Source: Micromonospora sp. WMMD882
GTDB lineage: Bacteria; Actinomycetota; Actinomycetes; Mycobacteriales; Micromonosporaceae
Length of the DNA stretch: 64,000 bases
Direction of reading: 5' to 3'
NCBI RefSeq assembly: GCF_027497255.1
Contig: NZ_CP114903.1
Span: 4,216,001-4,280,000, forward strand
The position numbers were made by a program, and so were the translations under genes. This document shows positions 1 to 9,600 of the stretch, in pieces. Under the pieces are notes generated by a model that was not told the DNA's origin, made no database searches, and saw nothing but the letters and a program-made list of their open reading frames with translations. Position 1 is the stretch's first letter. Each line of letters opens with the position of its first letter.

Positions 1-143
1 GCGGCGGTGGCGATGCCGAGCCGCAGCAGCCCGTGCCGGGCGGTCCACCGCAGCAGGGTGCCCGGCCCCACCGCCGGCCGCGCCGCCGAGCGGTGCGGGA
101 CGTCGTCCCCGGAGCGTCGACCCGTTGCGTCCACCGACACCAT
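1..143 (-). CDS. N-terminal fragment of an unidentified protein, cut by the window edge
   Basis: The complement of the first 143 bases is open from an ATG at 143 (with a GTG codon directly after it at 140) to the left edge, giving 47 residues. A purine-rich GAGAGGG lies just upstream and fits the GTG better. The fragment begins with a polar, Arg/Asp-rich leader and continues into LLRWTARHGLLRLGIATAA, a basic amphipathic stretch. It faces away from the NRPS at 581, so the two genes would be divergent. N-termini of this kind occur in actinobacterial cytochrome P450s and in membrane proteins, but the fragment is too short to choose. Coding status rests on frame openness and the RBS only. Confidence 0.4.
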   Translation of the reverse strand, partial: MVSVDATGRRSGDDVPHRSAARPAVGPGTLLRWTARHGLLRLGIATA

Positions 144-580
144 TCCCTCTCAGAACCGCTGGTTGGACGGCTTTGCCAGCGCATTGATCAACGTAATCTG
201 GTTGCACCGCGCCACCCGAATTACCACTTATACAGTAGTCGATGAATGTGGCGCAACCACCCAGCTTGCACGGCCACTGGACCCCGGTTTGTCCATATCG
301 ATTTCCGCCGATGACAGTGGGTCGCTCTTCGGGTACGCTGACCCCGTGTTATCAGCAGGGGGGACGGCGGCGTAACAAGAAAACGATCCAAAGGGTTGCG
401 CCACCCGCACGTCAGTAACAGGTAGCCGACTTCGCATGACCTCTGCCGTCGCGTGCTCCGTCCGTGGCGGCTGATTTCTACCGCAGCGCCGTCACCTGCG
501 CACTCGGCCGCCAAGGCGATCCTGGATGGTCGCCGGGCGGCCGGACCGGCGCGGGCGGCGAGCAGAAAGGTGACCAACTG
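144..580. other. Upstream region of the NRPS locus, no gene seen
   Basis: This 437-bp stretch separates the leftward fragment from the NRPS. It is noticeably less GC-rich than its surroundings around 180-260. It contains a TATACA at 229-234 that could be a -10 element and a TTGCAC at 202-207, but the 21-bp spacing is too long for a standard pair. No convincing reading frame with an RBS is present. It probably carries the divergent promoters and a long NRPS leader; that is inference. Confidence 0.4.
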
Positions 581-3500
581 ATGGAAGCGGGCCGGACGCC
601 GCTAACCACCTATCAATCAGACATCTGGGCAGCAAGTCGTTTATCTCCGGACCTTCCACAGTTTAACGTCTGCGGATACGAACAGTTCGACGGCCCGCTC
701 GACCACGCCCTTCTGCTGGCCTGCGTGGAGCAGGCGATAGATTTGAACGACGCGTTGCGGTTACGTTTCGACGAGAAGAACGGGCAGCCCTACCAATGGG
801 TGGATCCCGAGCCTGCGGCGGTCGAGGTTCACGATTTCAGCAGCGCCCCGGATCCGCGCCGGGCTTGCCATTCCTGGATGGCGCGGGCGTTCTCCCGACC
901 GTTCGACCTGCGTCGCGGCCGGCTGTACCGGCTGGCCCTGCTGCGGGAGAGCGGTTCCGTCACCTACGCGTACCTCAATGCGCACCACCTGGTCACCGAC
1001 GGCTGGGGCGCCCGGCTGCTGCTGCGCCAGGTCTGCGCCCGCTACGCGGCGGCCGTCACCGGGCAGCCTTCCGCCACCGCCGGCCCGGAGCAGGCCGGCG
1101 CCCCCTCGGTGGCGGACGCGGACGCGACGGCGGACCGTGCCCGCTCCTACCTGGAGCTGGCGCGGAAGATGGCCGACTACGCCGGATCCGACCAGCGACG
1201 ACGCGACGTCGGGCACTTCCGCGCCGCTCTCGCCGGGGTCACCCCGGCGCTGTTCCCCCGCCGGGCCACCGGCGGCTACCGGACCGGCCGGCACAGTTTC
1301 CCGCTGCGCCGGGAGCTCGTCGACCGGATCCGGGCCACCGGTCAGTCGCCGTTCACCTTCCTCGCGGCGGCCCTGGCGGTCTACCTGGGCCGGGTGCACC
1401 GCGCCGACCGGGTGGTACTCGGCGTGCCGGTGCTCAACCGGAGCACGTACGCGCAGCGGCAGACCGTCGGCCACTTCGCCAACGAGCTGCCGGTGCCGGT
1501 CGCGGTCCCCGGCGCCCGCACCATGAGCGAGGTCGCCGCCGAGCTGCGCCGGACCCTGCGCGCGTCACACCCCCACCAGCGGCTGTCCCGGGGTGAGCTG
1601 ATGCGGGAGGTCGTCCCGCCCGACGGGCCCCGTCAGCTCTACGACGTCACCCTCTCCTGGCTGCGCTGGCCGCAGCCGCTGCCGATCCCCGGCGTCACCC
1701 ACCGGACGGTGGGCGCGAGCCGGGTGCACGAGCAGGACGCCCTGGCCGTGCTGGTCAACGAGTACGACGACGGCACGCTGACGGTCGACCTCGACTACTC
1801 GCTCGACGTGTTCGACGAGGACTTCCCGGTCGAGGCGCTGGGCCGGCACCTGCGCACCCTCGTCGGCAACGCGCTCGACCGGCCCGACGAGCCGCTGGCC
1901 CGGATCCCGATGCTCACCGACGCCGAACACGACCAGGTCACCGGGGCGCACGACGGCGACGCCGTGGCCCAACCGGCCGGGGTGACGCTGCACGGTCTGT
2001 TCGAGGAGCAGGCGGCCCGCACGCCCGACCGGGTCGCCGTGGTGGTGGACGGCGGCGGGACGCTCAGCTACGCCGACCTCGACGCGCGCGCCAACCAGGT
2101 GGCGCAGGCGCTGCGCGCCGACGGCGTCGGCCGGGACGACCGGGTGGCCATCCTGGCCGAACGCGGGCCGGAGCTGCTCGCCGGGATCCTCGGCACGTTG
2201 AAGGCGGGCGGGGCGTACGTGCCGGTCGACCCCGACAACCCGCCGGCCCGGATCCGGTACCTGCTCGCCGACAGCGGCGCGAAGGTGCTGCTGACCTCCG
2301 GCACGCGCCTCGCGCCGGAGGTCCTGACCGGGGCTTCGCGCGGCCGGACCGGGACCGGCGACCGGGACGCCGTGCCGGGCCCGACCGTGCGCTGCCTCGA
2401 CACGCTCGGGGCGTGGCCGACCGACCCGGTCGCGCCACTCGCCCGGGCCACCGACCTGGCGTACGTCATCTACACCTCGGGATCGACCGGGCGACCCAAG
2501 GGGGTGATGGTCGAGCACCGTTCGGTGGTGAACCGGCTGGCCTGGATGCAGCGCCGGTATCCCCTGGACAGCGCCGACGTGCTGGTGCAGAAGACGCCCG
2601 TCACGTTCGACGTGTCGGTGTGGGAGCTGTTCTGGTGGTCGTTCGCGGGCGCCCGGCTCGTCCTGCCCCGCCCCGGCGCGCACCGGGACCCCCGCGCGCT
2701 GGCGACCACCATGGCCCGGCACGGCGTCACCGTCGTCCACTTCGTACCGTCGATGTTGGGGCCGTTCCTCGATCTGCTGGCCGGCGCGCCGGACCGGCGG
2801 CGGCAGGCCGGCTCGTTGCGGCTGGTCTTCGCCAGCGGTGAGGAGCTGCCCGCCCGCCAGGTCGACCGGTTCCACCGGACCTTCCAGCAGCCACCGTCGA
2901 CGCCGCCGGCCGGGACCGGGAACGCCGGCCCGGCCGCCGGGCCCCGGCTGGTCAACCTGTACGGGCCGACCGAGGCGACGGTGGACGTCTCGTACCACGA
3001 GTGCCACCCCGATCCGGACCGGCCGACCCGGCGGGTGCCGATCGGACGGCCGATCGACAACGTCCGGCTCTACGTGCTGGGCCGCGACGACCAGCCGCAA
3101 CCGGTGGGCGTGCCCGGTGAGCTCTGCGTCGCCGGGATCGCCGTCGCCCGTGGCTACCTGGGCCACGCCGGCGCCACCAGCGGGGCCGGTGGGGCGGATC
3201 CGTCCGCCAGGTTCGGTGTCGACCCGGTGCGGGGCGTCGGCCGGATGTACCGCACCGGAGACCTCGCCCGCCGGCTCGCCGACGGCAGCCTCGAATACCT
3301 CGGCCGCCTCGACGGGCAGGTGAAGATCCGGGGCAACCGGGTCGAGCCCGGCGAGGTCCGGCAGGCGCTCGCCGGCCACCCCGGGATCCGGGAGGCGGCG
3401 GTCGTCGCCCGCGCCTCCGCCGACCGGGGCGCTTACCTGGTCGGCTACTACGTGGCGGACGAGGAGATCGATCCGGTACGGCTGCGCGGCCACCTGCTGC

Positions 3501-6500
3501 GGCGCCTGCCGGATTACATGGTGCCCGCCCTGTTCGGTCGGCTGGACCGGCTGCCCCTCACCCCGAACGGCAAACTCGACGTCGCGGCGCTGCCCGCCCC
3601 CGGGGCGGAGCAGCGGCCGGCGCAGGAGCAGGAGCCCCGCGACGACGTGGAGCGGACGCTCGCCGAGATCTGGTCACGGGTGCTCGACCTGCCGTCGGTC
3701 GGAATCCACCAGGACTACCACGCCATCGGCGGTGACTCGATCCTGGCGTTGCGGGTGCGCGCCGAGGCGGAGCGGCACGGTCTGCGCTTCACCCTCGCCG
3801 ACCTGGCCGAACGGCCGACCGTCGCGGAGCTGGCGACCCTGGTGCGGCACGCCGCGCCGACCGACCAGCCCACCGTGGACGGCCCGTTCGCGCTGGTCAC
3901 CCCGCTGGACCGGGCCCGGCTCGGCGACGCCGAGGACGCCAGCCCCGCCACCGCACTCCAGCTCGGGCTCCTCTTCCACAGCAGCGAGCACGAGGCGGCC
4001 ACCGCCTACCACGACGTGTTCCGCTACTCGGTCCGGATGCCGTGGCACGAGGAGGCGTTCCGCGTCGCGTACGAGCGGCTGGTCGCCCGGCACCCGGGCC
4101 TGCGCTCCGCCTTCGACCTGGGGGGTTTCTCCGAGCCGTTGCAGATCGTGCACGCCCGGGTCGCCGGCGGTCTCGACGTCGCCGACCTGCGGGCCCTCGA
4201 CCCGGCGGCGGCCCGCGCCGAGGTGCTGGCGCACATGCGTCAGCGCCGCCACCACCGGTACGCCTTCGACCGGCCGCCGCTGTTCCTGTTCCGGGCGCAC
4301 CTGCTCCCGTCCGGCGTGGTCGACCTGGTGTTCAGCTTCCACCACGTGCTCCTGGACGGCTGGAGCGTGGCGACCGTCGTCGGTGACCTGTTCCGCGACT
4401 ACCTGCACCTGGTCGGCGCGGGCATCGAGGCGGTCGTCGAGACGGCGCTGCCCGGCCCGGCCGCGTACGCCGGGGCGGAACGCCAGGCGCTCGCCTCGGA
4501 GCCGGACCGGCGGTTCTGGGCCGACCGGCTCGCCGGCGCCGAACTCACCCAGCTCGACGGCTTCCGGCAGTACGAGCCGCCGGGCGGCGACGAGTCGCCG
4601 TCGCACCAGGTCCCCGTGCCGGCGGGGTTGGAGCAGCGGGTACGCGCCTTCGCCCAGGCGCACCGGCTGCCGGTGAAGTCGGTGTACCTCGCCGCCTACC
4701 TGCTGACGCTGCGGCTGTACTCGGGCGTCACGGACGTGACCGCCGGGCTGGTCACGCACGGTCGCCCGGAGCGGGCCGGGGCGGAGCGGACGGCCGGGCT
4801 CTTCCTCAACACGGTGCCGGTGCGGCTCGGGCCCGGGGCCGGGTCCTGGCTGGCGGCGGTCCGTCAGGCGCACCGGCAGGAGCAGGAGTGCCAGCCGTAC
4901 CGGCGTTACCCGCTGCACGCCATGCAACAGGACCGGGGCGGCGGGCCGGTGTTCGAGCTGGCCTTCAACTACGTGCACATGCACGTCCTCGCGCCGCTGC
5001 TCGACCTGCCCACGATCGAGCCGCTCGGCTTCGACGCCTGGGAGGAGACCAACTTCACGCTGCTGCTGAACGTGTTCGTCCATCCGGCGGAGCAGCGCGT
5101 CTCGTTGCGTGTCGACGCGGACCGCCGACGGATCACCCGGGCGCAGTCGGAGCTGATCGCCGACACGTACCTGCGGATCCTCGCCCGGATCACCGACCAG
5201 CCGGACGCCCCGCCGGACTTCGACTTCCTCGCCGGCCCGGTCCTGGTCGGCCCGGCTCTGGTCGGCCCGCCGACGACCGGGCAGACGACCGCCGGCCCGC
5301 CGACGACCGGCCCGGTGACGACCGCCGGGCAGGGGACGGTCGGGGCGCGCAGTGACGTCGTCCGTCGGCTCGCCGGGCACGTGCGACGGACCCCGGACGC
5401 CGTCGCGGTCGCCGCCGGTGACCGGCGGTGGACGTACGCGCGGTTCCAGCACGAGGTCAACCGGATCGCCTACGCGCTGGTCCGGGCCTGGGTCCGACCG
5501 GGCGACCTGGTCGGGGTCGCGGTGGGCCGCTCCCCCGAGATGATCGCCTCGATCTACGGCATCGCCCGCGCCGGCGCGGCCTGCGTGCCGCTGGACGTGA
5601 CCTACCCGCCGGAGCGGATCGCGGCGATGCTCGACCAGGCGCGACCGGTCCGGGTCGTCACCGACCGGCGGCACGCCGGGCTGGTCGGCGAGCCGGCGCT
5701 CACCCTCGTCGTGGAGGACCTGGGCGACGTCGCGCCGGCGCCGCTGCCCACGATCCGCCCGGACGACCTGCTCTACGTGCTCTTCACCTCCGGCTCCACC
5801 GGCGTGCCGAAGGGGGTGGCGATGACCCACGCCGCCCTCGACAACTACCAGGAATGGCAGGTCGCGGCGGTCAGCGGGGCGGCCGGGGGCGTCACCCTCC
5901 AGTTCGCGCCGCTCAGCTTCGACGTGTCGTTCCAGGAGATCTACACCACGATCAGCGCCGGCGGCGCTCTCCAGATCGTCGAGGAGCGGCAGCGGCGGGA
6001 CCCCTCGGCGCTGCTGCGGCTGCTCGACCGGGAACGCGTCGAGCGGGTCTTCCTGCCGTACGTGGCGCTCCAGCAGCTCGCCGAGACCGCGGTGACGCTC
6101 GGCATCCACCCCCGCGCGCTGCGGGTGGTGATCTCCTCGGGCGAGCAGCTCCGGGTGACCGCCGAGATCCGCCGGTTCGTCGCCGCCCTGCCGGCCGGCG
6201 CGGTACTGGAGAACCAGTACGGGCCGACCGAGACCCACCTGGTCACCGCGTACCCGATGGCCGGCGACCCGGAACGTTTCCCGAACCTGCCGCCGATCGG
6301 GCCGGGCATCCCCGGGGTCGACACGTACCTGCTGGACGACCGGTTGCGTCCGGTGCCGACCGGGGTCGTCGGGGAGCTGTACTTCGGCGGCGTCCAGGTG
6401 GCGCGGGGCTACCACCGGCAGCCCGTACTGACCAGCCAACGCTTCGTGCCCAACCCGTTCGGCCCGCCCGGCGACCGGATCTACCGCACCGGGGACCTGG

Positions 6501-8041
6501 CCCGGGTGCTGCCCAACGGCGACCTGGTCTGGCTCGCGCGCACCGACACCCAGGCCAAGATCCGGGGCTTCCGGGTGGAGCCGCTCGAAGCCGAGATAGC
6601 GATCATGAAACTGGTCGCGGCGCATCCGGGCCTGCGTGAGGCCGCGGTCGTGGTACGACGGCGGGACGACGTGGACGCCTTCCTGGCCGCGTTCCTCGTC
6701 GGCGACCCGGACCGGGTCGACCTGACCGCCCTGCGCCGCCGGCTCCGGGAGACGCTGCCCGAGCACCTGGTCCCCACCCGGTTCCACTGGCTGCCGCAGA
6801 TGCCGCTGACCCCGAGCGGCAAACGCGACGACCGCCGCCTGCGTGAGCTGCCGTTGGGCGTGGAGGCCACCCGGCCGGTGACGCCCCGCAACCGGTACGA
6901 ACACGTCCTCGCGGAGATCATCGCCGAGCTGCTGCACCTGCCGCAGGTCGGCGTCGACCACGACCTGTTCGAGCTGGGGGCCACCTCGCTCACCGCGATG
7001 CGCCTGGTCACGCTCATCGAGAAACGGTACGGCGTCGCCGTGCCGGTCACCGCGTTCGTCACCGCCCCGACCGTGTCCAGCCTCGCCGAGCTGCTGCGCG
7101 CGGGCGGCGCGGACCCGGCCTCGTTCGACCCGCTGGTGCCGATCCGCGCCAGCGGGGACCGACCGCCGCTGTTCCTGGTGCACCCGATCGGCGGCAACGT
7201 GCTGTGTTACCTCCCGCTCGCCCGGCACCTGCCCCGGGACCAGCCGGTCTACGCGCTCCAGGCGGCCGGTGTCGACGCCGGGACCGAGCCGAAGCGGTCC
7301 GTGCCGGAGCTGGCGGCCAGCTACCTCCAGGCGATCCGCCGGGTCCAGCCGCACGGCCCGTACGCGATCGGCGGTTGGTCGTTCGGCGGCATGGTGGCCT
7401 TCGAGATGGCCCGGCAGCTCGACCACGCGGCCCGGCAGCTCGACCCCCTGGCCCGGGGAGCCGACCGGTTGATCCTCATCGACCCGATCGCCAGGCGTCC
7501 CGGCGATCCGGCCCCGGTCGCCGACGACCTCCTGCTCGACTGGTTCTTCTGGGAGCTGATCCCGCTCGACCAGGACCGGCCGACGCTGGAGCCGATCCCG
7601 GCGAGCCTGACGTCCCATCAGGAACGGCTGGACTTCGTCGCCCGCCGGGCCGGCGCGGCCGGGGTGCTGCGCCCGGACGAGTCGCGGACGGCGGTCCGCC
7701 GGCTGTTCGAGGTGTTCAGGGCCAACTGGGAGGCGATCGTCACCTACCGGCCCGACGTCGTCGACCTGGACCTCACCCTGCTGCGGGCCGCCGACCCGCT
7801 GCCGTCCCTGCTCAGGCCGATGCACGACCTCGCCGGGACCCAGCACCTCGACCCGTGCAACGGGTGGGCCGGGCTCACCACCGGCCGGATCGACGTGTTC
7901 GACGTGCCCGGCGACCATCTCGCCCTGATGGACCCGCCGCACGTGGTGGAGGTGGCCCGCCGGATCACCGGGCTGCTGGCCGGCTCGTCCGCCCCGACGG
8001 CCGGTCGGGCCGGCGCCGACCCGGTGGGCGGTGGCCGGTGA
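581..8041 (+). CDS. Two-module non-ribosomal peptide synthetase, C-A-T-C-A-T-TE
   Basis: A 2486-aa multidomain enzyme. ATG 581 is chosen because AGAAAGG sits at 564-570; upstream codons of the same frame lack an RBS. Domains in order: condensation with HHLVTDG at residues 135-141; adenylation with YTSGSTG at about 631; carrier with GGDS (Ser1053); condensation with HHVLLDG at about 1254; a Pro/Gly/Thr-rich linker at about 1551-1586; adenylation with FTSGSTG at about 1735; carrier with GATS (Ser2136); and a thioesterase with GWSFGG (Ser2267) and a C-terminal GDH (His2446). The binding-pocket residues read from A1 (D,V,W,H,F,S,L,V,D) match the serine code of EntF. A2 reads roughly D,V,Q,V,I,S,Q,L,V, proline-like at some positions but not assignable. 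Because a C domain precedes the first A domain, the chain probably starts with an acyl group from elsewhere. The TE should release the product. Followed by a 4-bp overlap with the next gene. Confidence 0.95.
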   Translation: MEAGRTPLTTYQSDIWAASRLSPDLPQFNVCGYEQFDGPLDHALLLACVEQAIDLNDALRLRFDEKNGQPYQWVDPEPAAVEVHDFSSAPDPRRACHSWMARAFSRPFDLRRGRLYRLALLRESGSVTYAYLNAHHLVTDGWGARLLLRQVCARYAAAVTGQPSATAGPEQAGAPSVADADATADRARSYLELARKMADYAGSDQRRRDVGHFRAALAGVTPALFPRRATGGYRTGRHSFPLRRELVDRIRATGQSPFTFLAAALAVYLGRVHRADRVVLGVPVLNRSTYAQRQTVGHFANELPVPVAVPGARTMSEVAAELRRTLRASHPHQRLSRGELMREVVPPDGPRQLYDVTLSWLRWPQPLPIPGVTHRTVGASRVHEQDALAVLVNEYDDGTLTVDLDYSLDVFDEDFPVEALGRHLRTLVGNALDRPDEPLARIPMLTDAEHDQVTGAHDGDAVAQPAGVTLHGLFEEQAARTPDRVAVVVDGGGTLSYADLDARANQVAQALRADGVGRDDRVAILAERGPELLAGILGTLKAGGAYVPVDPDNPPARIRYLLADSGAKVLLTSGTRLAPEVLTGASRGRTGTGDRDAVPGPTVRCLDTLGAWPTDPVAPLARATDLAYVIYTSGSTGRPKGVMVEHRSVVNRLAWMQRRYPLDSADVLVQKTPVTFDVSVWELFWWSFAGARLVLPRPGAHRDPRALATTMARHGVTVVHFVPSMLGPFLDLLAGAPDRRRQAGSLRLVFASGEELPARQVDRFHRTFQQPPSTPPAGTGNAGPAAGPRLVNLYGPTEATVDVSYHECHPDPDRPTRRVPIGRPIDNVRLYVLGRDDQPQPVGVPGELCVAGIAVARGYLGHAGATSGAGGADPSARFGVDPVRGVGRMYRTGDLARRLADGSLEYLGRLDGQVKIRGNRVEPGEVRQALAGHPGIREAAVVARASADRGAYLVGYYVADEEIDPVRLRGHLLRRLPDYMVPALFGRLDRLPLTPNGKLDVAALPAPGAEQRPAQEQEPRDDVERTLAEIWSRVLDLPSVGIHQDYHAIGGDSILALRVRAEAERHGLRFTLADLAERPTVAELATLVRHAAPTDQPTVDGPFALVTPLDRARLGDAEDASPATALQLGLLFHSSEHEAATAYHDVFRYSVRMPWHEEAFRVAYERLVARHPGLRSAFDLGGFSEPLQIVHARVAGGLDVADLRALDPAAARAEVLAHMRQRRHHRYAFDRPPLFLFRAHLLPSGVVDLVFSFHHVLLDGWSVATVVGDLFRDYLHLVGAGIEAVVETALPGPAAYAGAERQALASEPDRRFWADRLAGAELTQLDGFRQYEPPGGDESPSHQVPVPAGLEQRVRAFAQAHRLPVKSVYLAAYLLTLRLYSGVTDVTAGLVTHGRPERAGAERTAGLFLNTVPVRLGPGAGSWLAAVRQAHRQEQECQPYRRYPLHAMQQDRGGGPVFELAFNYVHMHVLAPLLDLPTIEPLGFDAWEETNFTLLLNVFVHPAEQRVSLRVDADRRRITRAQSELIADTYLRILARITDQPDAPPDFDFLAGPVLVGPALVGPPTTGQTTAGPPTTGPVTTAGQGTVGARSDVVRRLAGHVRRTPDAVAVAAGDRRWTYARFQHEVNRIAYALVRAWVRPGDLVGVAVGRSPEMIASIYGIARAGAACVPLDVTYPPERIAAMLDQARPVRVVTDRRHAGLVGEPALTLVVEDLGDVAPAPLPTIRPDDLLYVLFTSGSTGVPKGVAMTHAALDNYQEWQVAAVSGAAGGVTLQFAPLSFDVSFQEIYTTISAGGALQIVEERQRRDPSALLRLLDRERVERVFLPYVALQQLAETAVTLGIHPRALRVVISSGEQLRVTAEIRRFVAALPAGAVLENQYGPTETHLVTAYPMAGDPERFPNLPPIGPGIPGVDTYLLDDRLRPVPTGVVGELYFGGVQVARGYHRQPVLTSQRFVPNPFGPPGDRIYRTGDLARVLPNGDLVWLARTDTQAKIRGFRVEPLEAEIAIMKLVAAHPGLREAAVVVRRRDDVDAFLAAFLVGDPDRVDLTALRRRLRETLPEHLVPTRFHWLPQMPLTPSGKRDDRRLRELPLGVEATRPVTPRNRYEHVLAEIIAELLHLPQVGVDHDLFELGATSLTAMRLVTLIEKRYGVAVPVTAFVTAPTVSSLAELLRAGGADPASFDPLVPIRASGDRPPLFLVHPIGGNVLCYLPLARHLPRDQPVYALQAAGVDAGTEPKRSVPELAASYLQAIRRVQPHGPYAIGGWSFGGMVAFEMARQLDHAARQLDPLARGADRLILIDPIARRPGDPAPVADDLLLDWFFWELIPLDQDRPTLEPIPASLTSHQERLDFVARRAGAAGVLRPDESRTAVRRLFEVFRANWEAIVTYRPDVVDLDLTLLRAADPLPSLLRPMHDLAGTQHLDPCNGWAGLTTGRIDVFDVPGDHLALMDPPHVVEVARRITGLLAGSSAPTAGRAGADPVGGGR

Positions 8042-9600
8042 CGCCGGTGGGAGACGGAGCGCCCCGACGCCCCCGGACGCCGGTGGACGCGCCCACGACC
8101 GAGGTACGGCGGGCGCTGAGCCCGCTCGAACGCTGGTACTGGATCGCCGACCAGATCTCACCGCTCAACGTCGTCGCCCGCGTCCAGGTGCGCGGGCCGC
8201 TGCCGGACGGGCTGCTGCGCGACGCCCTGGACCGGCTGCGCCGACGGCACCCGCTGCTGCGGGTGGCGATCGCCGCCACGCCGGACGGACGGTCCCCCCG
8301 GTTCGTGCCGACCGACCGGCCGATCCCGCTGCTCCGGCTGGCCGGAGCCGGACCGGCCCGGCCGACCCCGGCACCGGGCCCGGCGGACACCTCGGAGCCG
8401 GGCCCGGCGGACACCTCGGAGCCGGGCGGGGCGGACCCGGCGGCGGCGGACTGGGCGCGGCGGGTCGACGAGCACGAGCTGGTCGACCGGGTCGACTGGC
8501 GCGCCGGTCCACTGTGCCGGGCCGTGGTGCTGACCCGGGCCGCCGACCCGCCCGACGACGAGACGCACGACCTGCTGCTGACCATGCCGCACTGCGTGGC
8601 CGACGGCACCACCGTGCTCTCCCTGCTGCGCCAGTGGATCGACCTGGCCGCCCGGGCGCACGACGCCACCACCACCGCCGGAGCGGGCGGATCGGCCGAA
8701 CCGGACCGGGCAGCCCGGACCGGCGAGCCGGCGCTGCCCGGCTGCGAGGCGATGTTCCCCCGTCGGTACCGGGGGCTGCTCGGGACGCTGCGGTTGCGCC
8801 GGCTGCTGCTCCGGGACCTCTACCTGGTACGCCGGCTGCGGCCGGCCCGGGTCGTGCCGGACCGCTTCGTGCCGTTCACCGAACGGCGTACCCGGCTGCT
8901 CGCCCGGACCCTGACCGGGGAGCAGGTCGAGGCGCTGGTGGCGGCCTGCCGCCGGGAGGGGACCACGGTGCACGGCGCGCTCGCGGCGGCGATGGTGCTG
9001 GCCGTCGCCACCGAGGCCGGTCGACCGGCGTCGGGGCACGTGACGATCGGCTCCCCGGTCACCTTCCGCGCCGCGCTGGAGCCCGCCGTGTCCGCAGCGG
9101 CCGTCGGCGCGTACGTCGCCACCGTGCCCACCTTCGTCGGCTACCGACCGGGCGCGTCGCTCTGGCAGCTCGCCCGCGCGATCAGCGACGACCTCACGCG
9201 ACGCCGCCGCACGGGCAGCCACTTCGCCATGGTCGACCTGGTCGGGCTCTCCGGTCCGAGGTCGGTCCGGGCCAGCGGGCGGTTCGTCGGGACGATGGAA
9301 CGGTCCGGTCCGGTCAACCTGTGCCTGTCCAACATCGGCCGGTACGAGTTCCCCGACCGGGTCGGCCCGTGGCGGCTCTCCGGCGCCCAGTTCGTCGCCG
9401 GGCTCTCCGTGTGCGGCTACTTCGTCGCCACGGTGAACACCAGCCACGGGCAGCTCTTCTGGAACTTCACCTACGTGGCCGACGCGCTGTCCCCGCGCCG
9501 GGCGACCAGCCTGGTGGCGGCGAGCGTCGACGCGGTGCTCACCGCGACCGGCTGCCGGCCGACGGTCGGGACGCCACCGACGGAGAGGAGCCGAACATGA
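8038..9600 (+). CDS. Condensation-domain-like acyltransferase (PapA-type)
   Basis: 520 aa from GTG 8038, which overlaps the NRPS stop as GTGA. The chain opens with a segment typical of condensation-fold acyltransferases (LSPLERWYWIADQ). It carries the catalytic signature HCVADG at residues 185-190, an HxxxDG motif, and a C-terminal half with a DFGWG-less latch region. Free-standing enzymes of this fold (PapA5 and relatives) esterify or amidate a hydroxyl or amine with an acyl group from a carrier or CoA. In this locus it could acylate the NRPS product or its Ser side chain; that role is inferred from position. A run of GPADTSEPG repeated twice near residues 116-135 is a low-complexity insertion. 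It is followed by an ATGA overlap with the SDR gene. Confidence 0.8.
   Translation: MTPVGDGAPRRPRTPVDAPTTEVRRALSPLERWYWIADQISPLNVVARVQVRGPLPDGLLRDALDRLRRRHPLLRVAIAATPDGRSPRFVPTDRPIPLLRLAGAGPARPTPAPGPADTSEPGPADTSEPGGADPAAADWARRVDEHELVDRVDWRAGPLCRAVVLTRAADPPDDETHDLLLTMPHCVADGTTVLSLLRQWIDLAARAHDATTTAGAGGSAEPDRAARTGEPALPGCEAMFPRRYRGLLGTLRLRRLLLRDLYLVRRLRPARVVPDRFVPFTERRTRLLARTLTGEQVEALVAACRREGTTVHGALAAAMVLAVATEAGRPASGHVTIGSPVTFRAALEPAVSAAAVGAYVATVPTFVGYRPGASLWQLARAISDDLTRRRRTGSHFAMVDLVGLSGPRSVRASGRFVGTMERSGPVNLCLSNIGRYEFPDRVGPWRLSGAQFVAGLSVCGYFVATVNTSHGQLFWNFTYVADALSPRRATSLVAASVDAVLTATGCRPTVGTPPTERSRT

Noticed and set aside
3674..8161. Long open reading frame on the minus strand opposite the NRPS
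   Set aside because: Its codons mirror the NRPS frame in GC-rich DNA, composition is Arg/Gly/Val-rich without any domain, and there is no RBS. The plus frame has complete NRPS domains.
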